Source: Ceriagrion tenellum
Taxonomy: Eukaryota > Arthropoda > Insecta > Odonata > Coenagrionidae
Assembly (NCBI GenBank): GCA_963169105.1
Contig: OY720643.1
Location: 19,378,373-19,442,372, forward strand
Direction: 5' to 3'
DNA: 64,000 nucleotides
In this document: piece by piece, positions 11,501-24,285 of the stretch
Position numbering within the stretch: the stretch's first letter is position 1
How the letters are laid out: the number at the start of each line of letters is the position of its first letter
Made by a program: the position numbers and the translations under genes
The notes under the pieces: generated by a model
What the model was told of the DNA's origin: nothing
Databases searched by the model: none
What the model saw: only the letters and a program-made list of their open reading frames with translations

Positions 11501-11834
11501 AGTCTGCGTAAAATGTAATGAATGGACGGTAAAAATTTTAATGGTCTATCTCAAGCCCTTAGGATGCGGAAAAAATCTGCGAAACGTTGACGTAAGAGGT
11601 GTCTAAGGTGCCTAAGTGGCCTCACGGTCACTCAATCCAGATTTTCTGTGTCTTTCTCTATCTCCCGTAAGTCATGGTTGCGTGTAGTCTTATACATATT
11701 TACTTTGATACCAAAGAATAAGGACTCTTGGTGACAGGACTTGTGTCGTTTTTGCAGTTTTATTGAGTAGCCCTGCAACATAACATTCATGTTTTTCTTG
11801 GAGTTATAAAACTTTACATAATGAATTACTGGTT

Positions 11835-12027
11835 TCTTATTTATTTATTTTCACTATCCCGAAAACAGTACATTAAAGGCCTTTTACAAGAGGTGATTAA
11901 CAGTAATAACAGGCGAACAACAACACCCATGTCCTGAGTGGTGAAAATCTACTCAGGTGGGACTTGAACCCACGACCCTCAGATTGGCAAGCGAGGACTT
12001 AACCCTGCTGTCATCGGAGTTGACAAC
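11835..12027 (-). repeat. tRNA-derived SINE, second family
   Basis: On the minus strand the 5' part has a tRNA-like head with box B GGTTCAAGTCC. A body follows and it ends in TAAATAAATAA near 11840. It shares CTCGCTTGCCAA-like and CAGGACATGG sequences with the copy at 58690-58855. The antisense head could be mistaken for a tRNA pseudogene. Confidence 0.6.
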
Positions 12028-12790
12028 TTTACTGTTATATCAATAATCATTTCTACCATGGTTATTTAATAACCTTGTACTCTAGCACCCCATTGCCTCA
12101 ATAGTGGACTTAGACTAGTTCTGTTGTTCGAATTCAATGAAATCAACAAATTTTTATCTTTGTTAATAAAAGCCAGACATATTTCAATAGCATAGCCATA
12201 CTTATGTGGAGTAAATGTCAATGGTCAACTTTTGAGACATTAAAGGACCTGAACAGAGGTTCAATATCCTTATTTAATATTTTACACATTGGAGTACTGG
12301 CTTTCTACATTATCTAGTCAGTATTATAACTGCCTGATGTATGAAAAAATGTTATGGTAGAACTCAACACATAACACAATTGCTTACTCTAGACTTTGGA
12401 ATGGGATGTGAAAAATTAATGCCAGATTATATTTATGATGGCACATCCTCCCAGTGATTTTAGTTAATGACCATGGAAGTATAACACTTATTGCATCCTA
12501 TATCTGCGGTTGAGATATATCAACAAAAAGATGAGGTTACCCATTATCTTAGGGAAAAAAAGTATTACGAGAAACTGTGGATGAAATGTATTCACTTAGG
12601 GTCACTTTGAAATATCAACCAGTATTAAATTAGTGGATTTACCTTGAGCTTTGTTGGTTAGTGTCTTAATGAATCATTTTTCTCATTTAGCATTCAACAG
12701 TAGTTTCTTGCCAGAATTACCTTATTGCCACTCTTACATATAATTTTGCATTATGTCTTGCTTTTGTTTCTGGTTGGTCTTACCTTGATC
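12028..12790. other. Unassigned DNA upstream of a LINE fragment
   Basis: No clear coding or repeat signal. It may be decayed 5' sequence of the LINE that becomes recognisable at about 12797. Confidence 0.35.
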
Positions 12791-12796
12791 TAACTC

Positions 12797-13589
12797 TTGC
12801 CACTCTTCATGCCTCAGTTCTTTGCTGACTTTATATTACCAGTGTATACAGTGCAATGTGGATCCAGCTCAATTGAAGTAGTTTGTTATTTATTAAGCAA
12901 CCATATTCCACAAAATAATCGTTCTTCCTTTTTGTGTATCACTCTTGACAGTCATGTGTCTTGGGATGGTCAGATTCAGAAACTCTGTGGCAAATTAAGT
13001 TCTGTTTTTTAATCCAATCTATTAGACAAGCTGTAAATAAGGATGTGCTATTGTCAATGTATTATGGTGAGTTTTATTCCCAGGTCATGATCACTATTAT
13101 CTCCTGGGGCCCTACACCCAATGTTAAAATAACATTTCAAATTCAAAAGAGGTGTCTTTGGCTGATAAGTAAACCTTCTCTCCATGCCCCATTTTGTCAT
13201 GGCTTTCATAAATTTGGTATTTTACCTCTTCCCTGTATCTACATGCTCACTGCAATTATTTGTGCTAAGAAAAATCTCTCAAATTATGCCACTAATAATG
13301 GCTATCATAGTTATAATACAAGGAGCTCTGTTGACCTCCACAAAAAGCAGATTAGAACCAGAAACTCAGTTTAGAGCCACAATACATATGGGTCTTTTAC
13401 TATGTAACAAGCTTCCTCGTGAAATTAAGAGTGCAAAGATGATGGCCCTCTTCAAATGTACATTATATGTTTTTTTATTGAGAAATTTATTTTACTCCGT
13501 TGATGAATTTCTTCCTGTTTAATTTTTTGTATTTGTTTAGTATGTGCTTGTCTTGACAATTCCTATATTTGTACCACCAAATCGCTGGA
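12797..13589 (+). mobile_element. Jockey-superfamily LINE, ORF2 C-terminal relic
   Basis: Three frames together give a LINE C-terminus: ITLDSHVSWDGQIQKLCGKL, IRQAVNKDVLLSMYYGEF, FQIQKRCLWLISKPSLHAP, FGILPLPCIYMLTAI, NGYHSYNTRSSVDLH (the HxYNTR motif) and NKLPREIKSAK. Two frameshifts separate them. The 3' end continues after an inserted SINE, resuming at about 13922 with an ATT-rich tail. It is clearly dead. Confidence 0.75.
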
Positions 13590-13921
13590 CAAATAAATAT
13601 CATTGGATTGGATTGGATATTTGGGGAGGGGACCGATGGCTAAGGTCATTTGTGACATAGGGGATAGGTAAGGGAGGAAGGGTGAATAGAAACCCGGCAT
13701 CGGCATTAACCTACTCTTAATGAAAGGTGCCGAGGGGACCACGGTTTTATGTCTCATCCGACAGATGGAGTGCTCCACTTGAAGTGCCCTCCATGAGACA
13801 CTCAAGGGATTGGGTTCCTCCGAAAAACATCTGCCTCTGCAGGGATTTGAACCATGGCCACCCGAGTGGTTGGCGAGTACTCCAGCCACCACACCAACCC
13901 GATCCTCAAATAAATATCATT
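13590..13921 (-). repeat. tRNA-derived SINE family 1 with 15-bp target-site duplication
   Basis: The SINE occupies 13605-13906, minus orientation. Its head has GGGTTGGTGTGGTGGCTGG (box A region) and GGTTCAAATCC (box B), and its tail is an AATCC repeat. The 15-base CAAATAAATATCATT occurs at both 13590-13604 and 13907-13921, which is a perfect target-site duplication. It inserted into the 3' end of the LINE at 12797-13589. Confidence 0.9.
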
Positions 13922-14281
13922 ATTATTTTTAAAAACATAGTATAAATGAATGTGGATTGGGACTTAAGTTGTTCAAGTTGTTTCACTGATGTGATATTCT
14001 TCTAAAAAATTTTGTATTAGGTGTTGTCTATGCAAGAGGGATGTGAATTAAAATGAATGACCACTTGAAAATCACAAGCGAATGTGGGGAATATCCATCC
14101 TTGTGCCACCCCTCTTTCACCCCAAGATAAGTAGATTAACTCTTCATTCATCACTACAACACCAATTAATCAAACAATCTTCAGTTTACATAATAAACTC
14201 CTTTCACATCTCATGACTCTATCGTGCATGCCACTTTCTTTTAGTTTGCAATTTTCATGTAAATTCATTGAGTTTCATCAT

Positions 14282-14542
14282 TTCATTATCTATTCCAATG
14301 ACTAAGAATATTTACGACTTGGGGGTGTATGATCAGCAGTATGCCAATGGCTTTCTGAACTCAAAAAACTTATAGAATGCCATTGGAACTTCATAGCAAC
14401 AGTCGAGTGTGTGAGTCATCTGTTAAACAGTGGGTTGTAAAGGTTAATATAAGGAGAGACAGTGTGCCAAAAAATGGATGTAGCACTCCTCACTCATAGT
14501 TCATTATCTATTCCAATGACTAAGAATATTTACGACTTGGGG
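14282..14542. repeat. 43-bp perfect direct repeats 218 bp apart
   Basis: A 43-base sequence beginning TTCATTATCTATTCC is identical at 14282-14324 and 14500-14542. No element ends are evident in the 175 bases between. A recent tandem duplication with loss, or template switching, would explain it. Confidence 0.85.
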
Positions 14543-16508
14543 TGAAAACTCTGCAGCTGCTACTAATGAGATGATTTGGACCATCCTAAATTTGCATCCA
14601 CCATTTTTATTTTATTTTTTTAAATAAAAAAAATCAGTTCAATTTATATAAGTACCTACCTTTTTTGTAAATTACATGGAATTTACAAAAAAATGTACAA
14701 ATACAATGCTATTTAACCTTTACCTTCCTGAGTTTTTCTGTAGTCGTAAGCCTTGCTGGCCAGGGTTTTTTAAATTACCAGTGTCTTTTAAATGTCCATC
14801 AATGTGCCAAACGAACATGCTCGGCAGTCTAGGGACACAATTTTTGTGCTGGAGAGACACGCTCGGAAGATAAAGGTTTATCAAGTTTATGGTCCTACTA
14901 AGCCATTTGTGGCTTATCAACAGGTGCCTTTTATAATTTTTCAGTTGTGTTTTTATTTAACACTAGCAAAAAAATAGCTCTAAATACTATATAAAAATAA
15001 CACTAAAGAATTTACGAAATAAACAAACATTATTTATGTGAACACAACAATTCCTTTGTCCTTCTCTTAACTTCCCTTTTAGATTCCAAATTTTTTAGAT
15101 CATCACTCATATTACTGAACAGTTTTAGAACATAAACACTTAATTGCCTGGAACCCTCCTGCCAATCTCCTATTTCCATATTTGTTTAAAGCTTTTTTCT
15201 GCATACAGTATGTTTACAAAGAATTTGGCAGAGCTCTACTGCCTTTCTGTGTAATAAATGAGGTACTGGACTCCTCCGACTGAAAATGTTAATGCCCCAG
15301 ATGCGGCGAAGTTCAGAGAGGGAGTTGGGCATGGTTTTAATTCACCCCCTTGTCCAAGATTGAGCATAATAATGAGTGAGCCTGTTGAGAGATTGTGAAT
15401 TCGTTTGGTAAATTTTGTGTTGTGTCCTTTCCAGGCTACCCAGCAGCTCCAACTCGGAACCGACAGATAATAAGCTTTCCATCTGAAGGTGTATCTTTCA
15501 TGGAAACAGTTTCCCGTGTGAAGCCACAGAAGGTGTAATTGTAAGTACCCTTTTAATATTGGTCTTTTGCAAGGCCCATAAATTTGAATGAACGTGTGTT
15601 ATCTGAGACTGTCCTGGCATGGGAGTAATTTCATATGAGAAGTCTCAAGGAATGTGAATGTAAATACTTACATGCTGTTGCTCCTTAACATAGCCCTTGT
15701 GAAGGACATAATTATGAGTTGTATGCATGCATTCAAGAGTGTTGCTTGATCTGGGGGTATGTGATGTCTTTTATGTTTGATGCTGAACTCACTCTGTGTA
15801 TCTCACTTTATGTGGTGCATAAATTGTTACCGCCAATGCAATCTTGTTTCTTATTAGCTATACAATGCATTAATAATGAAAAAAATATGAAATGCGTTAG
15901 AACAGAAATATTAAAGAAAAATGCTTCAGAGATGCCGGGAAAGGCACATTAAAAAACTTATCTCTAGCCTGGATGAAAAAAGTTAGGATTGTGGGCCTAA
16001 GTATCTAAAATTTTCTTAAAAAGAAATTTGAGTGTGCAAACAGAATTGTGGCTTATTGTCCTTTCTTAGACATTAATTTAATGGGAGGCTCTACTCATAT
16101 TGATTTCAACCCTATTTTTTGCATGTAACTTACAATATCTTTGAAAAATCCTAGTTTTCTTCATAAACACACTTGTTATCTATCAGATCTCCTTTCCTTG
16201 CTCCACAATTATAAGCTCTTTGCCATTGACTTGACAAGATAGAGTGAATCACTTTGTTCTTATTCACAATCAGTGGGGTGGGGAGCAAGAAAACCTAAGA
16301 GGTGATTACAAGGATGGTGATAATTACTGAGAGAGCCTATTGACATTCTTAAATTGTATCAGTATAGCAGAACAATCATTGCATCAACAGAGTTGTTACA
16401 CCTGGATATATGGGTGGGTTATATGGGAAGGTTTATATGGATAAATGTGGAGAGAAGTCCGGCATTGGAATTTGTCGACTTTATATTGTTTATATGCATA
16501 TGGAAATC
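14543..16508. other. Unassigned DNA with one weak exon candidate
   Basis: No firm gene. At 15435 a good acceptor (TTTCCAG) precedes a frame of 34 codons (GYPAAPTRNRQIISFPSEGV, continuing to a stop), after which GTAAGT occurs. This is too little to call an exon. ORFs at 14676-14977 overlap on both strands without recognisable motifs. Confidence 0.35.
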
Positions 16509-16751
16509 TTAACCCTTTGAGTTAACATGATATCATGTCATGATTGTCTTTACGCTGGTGCTGATGATGTTATAAGGGTGTATCACGGAAAGGGTACGGT
16601 GAGTGTTCCAGCTTTCACTCAGGGACTTTCACTAGGCCCCCTAGTGAAAGCTGCAACACTCACGGTTCCCATGTCGTGATATCACGTCATAATCACCAGC
16701 GTAAAGACAATCATGACGAGTTATCACGTCATGATACACTCGAAGGGTTAA
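16509..16751. mobile_element. TTAA-flanked MITE with long inverted repeats (piggyBac-type)
   Basis: TTAA at 16509-16512 and 16748-16751 bounds 235 bases whose ends are CCCTTTGAGT and its near complement. The two halves pair along roughly 110 bases, sharing for example GATTGTCTTTACGCTGGTG and its complement at about 16690-16710. TTAA target sites with CCCTTTG-like ends are typical of piggyBac non-autonomous elements. No transposase is encoded. Confidence 0.8.
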
Positions 16752-17013
16752 GGGTAATCAGGTTGGTGTGGCTAGATTACAGGCTGCTTGACCCCCAGGA
16801 CCTGAGTTCGATACCTGGCAGTGAGGAATATTTTTCAATTGAATCCTGATCCCAACTTGAGTTCTGCGTGAATACCACCCCAGGTGCAGCACTCTGTCCA
16901 TTGGATGGGACATTAGACAGTGGCCTACTAAGCACATCTAGACCAGAGTAGATTAATTCTAATGCTGGACTTCTTTCCACTGCCACACACCCTTGAGATG
17001 GATTGAGGGTAAT
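16751..17013 (+). repeat. SINE family 1-like, diverged
   Basis: It begins CAGGTTGGTGTGGCTAG, has a box B-like GAGTTCGATACCTGG, and keeps body features of family 1 (CACTCTGTCC then GGATGGGACATTA). AGGGTAAT at 16751-16758 and 17006-17013 is a likely 8-bp target-site duplication. It sits immediately beside the TTAA MITE. Confidence 0.65.
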
Positions 17014-20000
17014 ATGCAGTTGTAGATTCCTTTAAGGGTGACAGGTTTATTTTATGCACTCAGAGATGGGATAACTCATTGGATGTTGAGCATGTCTTTG
17101 AGGGGTTGCTAAAGATATTATCCATCTAAATAATTGCTGTTTATACAAATGACTTCTAGACTGTTAGCTTGAGCTAAAGGTATGTGGAAGCATAAGATTT
17201 TTAAAATTCTGTATCCTTTTTAACGTAGTCCGCTGTTGTGATCTGAAAAAATATTTCATAAAAATATCCAATGCACTTGAATATTATATTGTCTTTTCAT
17301 AGTTGGACCTTACATGGTCATGCATTTGTGAGCCCTTTGCAAGCGTTTGATTAATAATTTTAGACTTTTATAAGATTCATTCGATTTTGGTTTTACTTAG
17401 AAAACTTTGAGCTCATCAATAATACACCTATGCAGAAGCTTGGTTGAAGTGTCTTGGATGATAGCAATCCAACAATCTTTGGCCATTCTTAGGATTTGGC
17501 CTTCTTGCATCTTTTCCCAGTGCATCTCTCTCATATTGGTCGTCAGTCAAGATGTTCTCCTGGAAAATTGATGCAGAGCATGCAACAATGTCTTCGCTGA
17601 AATATTCCCATTGTTTGGCACAAGTTTTGATCACACAACATGAACTTTCTTGGCTCCTATTGTAACATAGTGACTAAGTCCTCCTTGTTAGTACAGTAAA
17701 TGGAGAGTATTGATATTATCATCTCAAATTATTGACCATATTGAATTTTCACAATCGTTTAAGAAAATTTTAGCTAGTGGTCCGTCTCAGTGACTTACGA
17801 GTGTCAAAATTAAAACTTTAGTAAATAGGAAATAAGATTTAAAAGTTGTAAATTTTTAAAAGTGTCATGAATTAAAAATAATCGATTTATAGAAAAATAA
17901 CTGTGGTGGTGCAAATAAAATTGTTCTCATCTTAAATGATTAACGTAAATGTATGAATTTGGCTCACTGACACTCGCCATGTGTGGAATCGAAATGTGCG
18001 CGCTGCATGAAGCTTCAACTAGTTTAACACATGGGATATAGATGTCACTACAGTCGCGACATTTCCTACTAGCCCTGGCAAAAGCGCCAGTGTTTAGAAG
18101 ATGTAATCATCATGAATGACGAGGGAATTGTGGAAATATGAACTTACAAGAATAGGTTCGATGTTTAGGGAATAAACGATACCTTTTATATTTCAAACAC
18201 AATATGCTTACCTACTAGTTTGCTCAATTCAGAAGCGTTTACTCATCGATAGAGCCACCGAACCAAAATATTTCTTGTGCATTCAGTGTTACATTTTACC
18301 TGACATTTTTATTCAAATCATACCCGAAATATTTTGAGGAAAATGACTTAAGTCGTCTCTATTTGTAGACAGTACATTTTTAACATTTGGCATACATATT
18401 AATTAAAAATTGAAGGGAGACGCGATTTTACAGGGAATACAATGGATTGTCCACCAAGTTATTGTTTGAGACAAGAGCGACTTCCCTCATTGTTTCTGCC
18501 ATATGCATAAAGATTATCGAGATGTTTTAATCTAATTAAATGCTGAAATGTGTCAGTAAATTTACCTAATTCGATTGTGCCTATTCTTAAGAGATCGATA
18601 TATCAGGCGCATATTCCGTGATGCTGCATTATTTAATCAGAATAAATAAAGCGAACAGATTACTCATTCACTTTGATCTCCAACAAGTTGCCAACCATTC
18701 CTTAAAAAAATGAAAATTATTGAAGGGGACCAATATGTAGGAGATGATTTAACAAAATGCCATTACTACTTATTTCAGGACGAAAGCAAAAGACCTTCGA
18801 AAAGGAAATACCTACAAATATTTCCACTATTCTTCTTAAGAAGAGACTTCCTCGGTATTAAACAATAGCTTGCTTATTACTTATTGGAAATATTATAATG
18901 AAGACTTCCATATGGCTAGTTTGGATTTGTAATCTATTTATTTTTTAATTTTTCAGCGTCGCCGCGGCCATTTTTCTGAGGCATGACATTTAGCCTAAAA
19001 CTCCTATTCTTTAGCCCAAAGTCTCCGGACGTCTGCTGTTTTATAAGGTCCAAAGTATCAATATGTGTGGGAAAAATGCCTTCATAAGTACAGCGTCAGA
19101 CTGTTTTCTCCCGTTTGCCCTCTCATAGGTTCGTTGGATGTATGTTTAGGTTCGGTTGTATAAACCCTTGTTAAATGTATTATATTAATATACCTATTCT
19201 TGATATGGAAAACTATGTTAATACGTGCTCCCATTTATTGCAATCATGTCCACTACCCGAAAATTTGATGTAATACATTAAACGAGAACTCTAAGTTACT
19301 TCAAGATAATGGAAAGACTTCGACCATCTTGCGGATAATGTTAAGCTGACATTATGAAACAGGGCCTCACAATTATATTTTTCCATGTCAATATTATTGT
19401 TAGATTAATGTTATGCAGAGTAAACTTTGCATAGATTCAGTTGCTTATGTCAAACTGAGGACACGCTTATCCAATGAGAAGCTAAGGTATGAATATGATG
19501 ACATTTAAGTCGTGCTACACGGGAAATACATTCAGAGAATAATTTTCTACTCCTCACCTTCAATTCACTGACGGCAGAATAGTGCATTGCGATATTTTTT
19601 TTATTTTCTGATTAAACCTTCTAATTGTAAGGATTAGCAAACCAAAAATATGGGCATTATAATACAACGGAAACGCCAGCCTGCCTTCAAATTAATGTAA
19701 TTTAAAGTAATTTATCTATGATGCAGAGTTAAGGATTATACCAAGAATTCCGTGTAGCTGTCCTCTCCGTAGATTTTTATTCCAGCTTCATGATGAGATA
19801 TGGGAATTGAAAAATGATTTATCTCGACCAAACACCATCAGAGATATTTTTTCATGTTTTAATGATATATTTACTAACTACCGCTTTTTTCTGGTTTCTA
19901 AAAGTAATTTGCAGAGGACTGGATGTATTGATAGGGGCTGGAGAAGCAGCCATTCACTGGATGCTAGGGAAGAAGAGAAGCGCTTCACTTAACTAGAACT

Positions 20001-20405
20001 GTTCGTCACATATCGTTTATCCCCTCATTTAAAATTCATTGGGGAAACATAAGTCAATTGAAAAATTGATTTTCGTACTAAATCGAAATGAAGAAAAAGA
20101 AAACAGAAGAATGTACGGTTAAATTTAAGGACGAAAGTAACTGTTGAGTCATGTGCACTTGTGAATTTTTGAAGCTAGTGTTTTGAGTTCTCTTCCATGG
20201 GCCATATCCTGGGCCATTAGTGGTCATTATTAATTTTTCGAAATAGAAAAATGGAAAAGAATCTTGGGCCACATTTAGTGCGCCCGTATATGAATTGGGA
20301 CTCACTATACCGGCAGTAATGGAAATGATTTAAAGAATTATGTATTCAATTTTTTCCTTACCTATAGAACATAATTACTTGAGTTTCCAGTGCGGTATTC
20401 GAAAT
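17014..20405. other. Unassigned AT-rich DNA
   Basis: No gene, RNA or member of the repeat families was recognised across about 3.4 kb. The minus-strand ORF at 17428-17634 has no recognisable domain. Confidence 0.45.
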
Positions 20406-20413
20406 TCAGACAA

Positions 20414-21532
20414 AATACATACATACATACCAATCATGCCGTTCCCTTTCGGGGTAGGCACAGTCACAAAGTTTCACTCATACATACATATTTGTACACC
20501 TAACTCTGCTTCAATAATTTTCTCCTTCCTTTCCTATCCTCGCAAACCTCTTTTACCTCATTTACCCTTATACACTGCTTCATACACGCCCTCTTGTTTT
20601 TAAGACTCCTAATATTCCTCCTCCTAAGAATTTCCTCAACCACAACTTTTTCGGCCTACCTCTACCTCTCACACCATTCAATTCACTCTCATATATCTAT
20701 TTCGTTATTCTACTCTCATCCATTCTCTCAACATGGCCAAACCAACGAAGCACACTCGTTCAGCATATCAGGGGGGGGGGGGGAAGCATGCACGTTCATT
20801 ACTGGAGCATTTGACCCACATTTATTCATGACCCACTCATTCCTGACCCTATGCATCCTACTTTTGCCGCAAACACTCATCAGATAACTCATATCCACGA
20901 CGTTTAGTCTAATCTTATGTCTATGCTGACATACCCATGTTTCACTGCCGTGCAACAAAGTGGGGAGAAGTTCACTTTTGAACGTTGTGATTTTCGCTTC
21001 CTTAGACAGGCACTATTCCTTAATATGCTCCAAATACTACCTACCACTTTCCTTCCAGCATTCGCACGTCTCTTTATATCCTCATCTATCCGTCCATCTT
21101 TCGTAAACATCTTGCATAAGTACATAAAATCATCCACTTGTTCAATTACTTCAACATTTTCCCTCATCATACAGTTATTCTCCCCATTCTCCTTATCAAA
21201 AACTACTACTTAAGTCTGGCACGCACCCTCAATTTACCCTCAATTCCATTCTCTCTGTTGATTCACAAAACTTATGTAGGAGCTTCTGTAATCCCTATTG
21301 GCTCTATGAGATCATAACAGCATCATCCGTATATAATAGAACTCGCACGTTTGCATTTCCAAACATATTTATCCAGGAATTCATTAAACAGCCATGGTGA
21401 CATTACGCATCTTTGCTTTACGCCCTGTTTTATTGTAAACCAATCACTCAGAACCCCGTTAACTCTCACACTTGCCTTACTGTTATCATACATCGCCATC
21501 ATAACATTCAATAACTGCCCATTCACTCCATT
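20414..21532 (-). mobile_element. RTE-type LINE, 3' part including RT motifs
   Basis: On the minus strand, pieces give MMAMYDNSKASVRVNGVLSD then IKQGVKQRCVMSPWLFNEFL (RT motif), a YTDD active-site box near 21320 in another frame, then FMYLCKMFTKDGRIDEDIKR, HGSETWVCQ, LRSVCG-like, DRVRNEWVMNKCG-like and FGHVERM-like pieces. The element ends in a TATG/TACA microsatellite tail at 20414-20430. A G-run at 20769-20782 and several frameshifts disrupt it. 5' truncated. Confidence 0.78.
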
Positions 21533-21605
21533 TTCCTGGGAATCGTTTTTTCCACGTCAAAAAAATAGATTCCCACGTCAGAAATTAGACAAAATTATTC
21601 TGAAA

Positions 21606-21831
21606 TATACGGAATAAATTAACAAACCAATTCGATGACATGCAAACTGTATTTATCAAATATTGGACGCAACGCGACGCCCAAGTATTTTTTAGTAGAA
21701 TGAATAACAATTAGAAATGTATTTTTTTCGTGTTTAGAAGAAAATCTTATGTACGGATTAGAATATTATGCAACATATGCCTTTAGGATACGGAATAAAT
21801 TAACAAACCAACTCGATGACATGCTAACTAA
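21606..21831. repeat. About 43-bp direct repeats 182 bp apart
   Basis: A stretch starting ATACGGAATAAATTAACAAA recurs at 21606-21648 and 21788-21831 with two or three differences. The sequence between is AT-rich without recognisable ends. Confidence 0.7.
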
Positions 21832-22036
21832 TTGCACTTTTTTCTATTGATATCACTAACGAGAATAGGTATGCAAAGTTTCTAGCAAATTTGTTCATCG
21901 ACAAAAATCGCTCTTACCATCTTAAAGACGCGGTCCTGATGGTTGTGGAATCTACGATGAGGTTGGGTACACGAATGACCTGGTTAATTTGGCTGGTATG
22001 GGAAATTTGATGAATAGGTGAAGAATTAAGTACCGC

Positions 22037-22235
22037 TAGGCATCATGTTTAGCTTATTCTCAACGAAAGGCGCCATTGGGACTGCTGCCACTGTCCCATC
22101 CGACGGACGGAGTACTGTTCTTAAAGCGTTCTCCATGAGGCACCTAAGGTGAGACTGGGATTCCTCCGGAAATCTCTGCCCTTGCTGGAATCCGAAACCC
22201 TTACCCTCGGTATGGGAAGCCGGCACGCTGACTTA
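22037..22235 (-). repeat. SINE family 1, diverged partial copy
   Basis: It retains the family order in antisense: CAACGAAAGGCGCCA, CCCATCCGACGGACGGAGTA, the cap sequence for CTTAAGTG, and a decayed box B (TGGAATCCGAAACCC). It is older than the copies at 22383, 13605 and 27029. Confidence 0.6.
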
Positions 22236-22369
22236 TTGCCCTTAAACATCTCATCGTCACGAGCGAAATGAAGAAGTTTTTTTAGAGCTAGCTCCCGCTT
22301 TGAAGTCTTTCTGTGCGATACATGGCTTCATCCTGTACAAGATTAAGTCATCGTCGCAACATCTCGTGA

Positions 22370-22696
22370 GAGATGGCATGGATGGGAGCGGGTTGGTATA
22401 GTTGCTAGAGTACTGGCTAACCATACTGACGGCCTGGGTTCAAATCCCTGCAGAGGAGGATGTTTTTCAGAGGAAACCCGATCCCTACTTGAGTGTCTAG
22501 TGGAGGGCACTTAAGTGCAGTACTCCGTCTGTCGGATGAGACGTTAAGCCGTAGTCCCCTTGGCGCCTTTCGTTAAGAGCAGGCTGATGCCGACGCCGGG
22601 TTTCTATCCAACCTTCCTCCCTTACCTGTCCCCTATGGCGCAAATGACCTTAGCCGTCGGTCGCCTCCACTTATGTCCAATCCGAGATGGCATGGA
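22370..22696 (+). repeat. SINE family 1 with 13-bp target-site duplication
   Basis: The SINE spans 22383-22683. The head is GCGGGTTGGTATAGTTGCTA, box B is GGTTCAAATCC, and the tail is TCCAATCC. GAGATGGCATGGA at 22370-22382 and 22684-22696 is an exact target-site duplication. At about 301 bases it matches the 302 and 309 bases of the other two well-bounded copies. Confidence 0.9.
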
Positions 22697-24060
22697 AGCT
22701 GTCAACTACAGTCAGCATTTCTCTCCTTGGGTTGAAATGGCACTTCATTATCGCAGCTTACCATTTGCATCACTAACTCTCTGCAGATCCGATTTAAAAG
22801 CGGATGACCTAGTTTGATGCTTAATCACAGAGGTAATTAATTTTACTTGTACCTAGGATAGCGCTAATTGAATTGACTTTATTTTTCTTTTTTATTATGA
22901 TTAGCTTGCTCTGGTATTTTCACTATTGTGCTGAGGAATTAACATTCATGAGTTAGAACACACGACGTTTATTGGTTCGTTGTCCAAATTTGTTTCGCTG
23001 CCGTAAATTAAAAGGTTTATTTGAAAATGTAATTAGCTGACGTTTTATCTTGGAAATATTGTTATAAATAAGGTGTTTTTGATTTTTTTTGTACAGAAAG
23101 CGTTAAAAGCCACTCGGTTAAATTGAAGATATAATTGTGCTAATGATAAATTTTCGCATTCTATGATACAAAGAGAAACTGAAACGGATCCCTTTGGGGT
23201 AGAAACGAATATTTCAGTATAAAATGGAAAATGGAGTTTGGAAAGCCCAATTTTCCAAACAATTTTACGCTATTTTTAATATCCCTTCGTAAAAACGCGT
23301 CAGCGTCGATCATCGACAATGGAATCTTTTATTATGGATAGATTTTTTTATTATTTATCCCAATTTACGTCCCATTGTGTTTTATATAAAGCCATTATGC
23401 GATCGAATTTTCCTTTTAAGAGTGACACTTATTCATACGGATGGCTGTTTCCCAAGCTGTAACAAAGCGAGCTGGGACAGTTATTTCCTGCTAAAAAGCT
23501 TCCCATAAAATAAGAAGTTTGGAAAAATGAAAATACCTTGCACACCAGGGAGAAAGGATGACCGACAATCAAACAAAGAGAGAGAGAGATGTTGAATTTG
23601 TCGAGCCATTTGATGACGCACAAGGAAAGGTTTTTTTGTCAATAGTATCGTAATTAATTTAATGAATGTTGATTTAGAAAAGTAATGTCTTAATCAACGG
23701 TCACAAAAGAGTGTGTTATTGAAATATATTACAAATTCTAAATCAACCAGACAGGTTTATTCACGGGTACTAGCCTCGACTCAGGTAGGGCATTGGTATA
23801 CCTAGATATTTGACACTTATTATGAGAAATAGCCTTGCGTTTTTAAATATATTTTCATATACAATTTTTATTTACATTGTACAATTTTTACTTTATTTAT
23901 TTTCTTGACACATTGCATCCCTCATCTCACATTTTATGGGTTGCTATTATTTGGTCTGATTGTAAATTCCTCAACGGCGTCATCAAGAGACACTATTAGG
24001 GACCATTGAGAGGGATGTGAAGGAAAGATTAGTGAAAATGTAGTATGAAACGGTCTGTCA
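22697..24060. other. Unassigned DNA
   Basis: No supported gene or repeat. A short GA-repeat lies near 23578-23590. Confidence 0.45.
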
Positions 24061-24065
24061 CATTT

Positions 24066-24285
24066 GAGGTAGTCCGAGCGAGATGGTTCCCTAGTCATAA
24101 TAGAGACCATATTCGAATTATACGTTTTTATTTCACCAGCTGTAGGACACATCAATTAAATTTTGTATTATTAATGGTGCAATAATATAGTTTTATGTGA
24201 CAGAAATTGTAAGTAATTAAATGGAAATATCTAAATAAGTCTTTGACTTGACTAATTTTTTTCGCGCGGTGCGTTTGAAACTCTT
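24066..24285. mobile_element. MITE family M, partial copy
   Basis: It starts with the terminal GAGGTAGTCCGAGCGAGAT and follows the full copy at 27998-28556 for about 220 bases, through GTCTTTGACTTGACT and GCGCGGTGCGTTTGAAACTC. It then stops, and unrelated sequence follows. The other terminus is missing. Confidence 0.8.

Noticed and set aside
20594..21213. Plus-strand frames of about 97 codons
   Set aside because: They are antisense to RTE coding sequence read on the minus strand.
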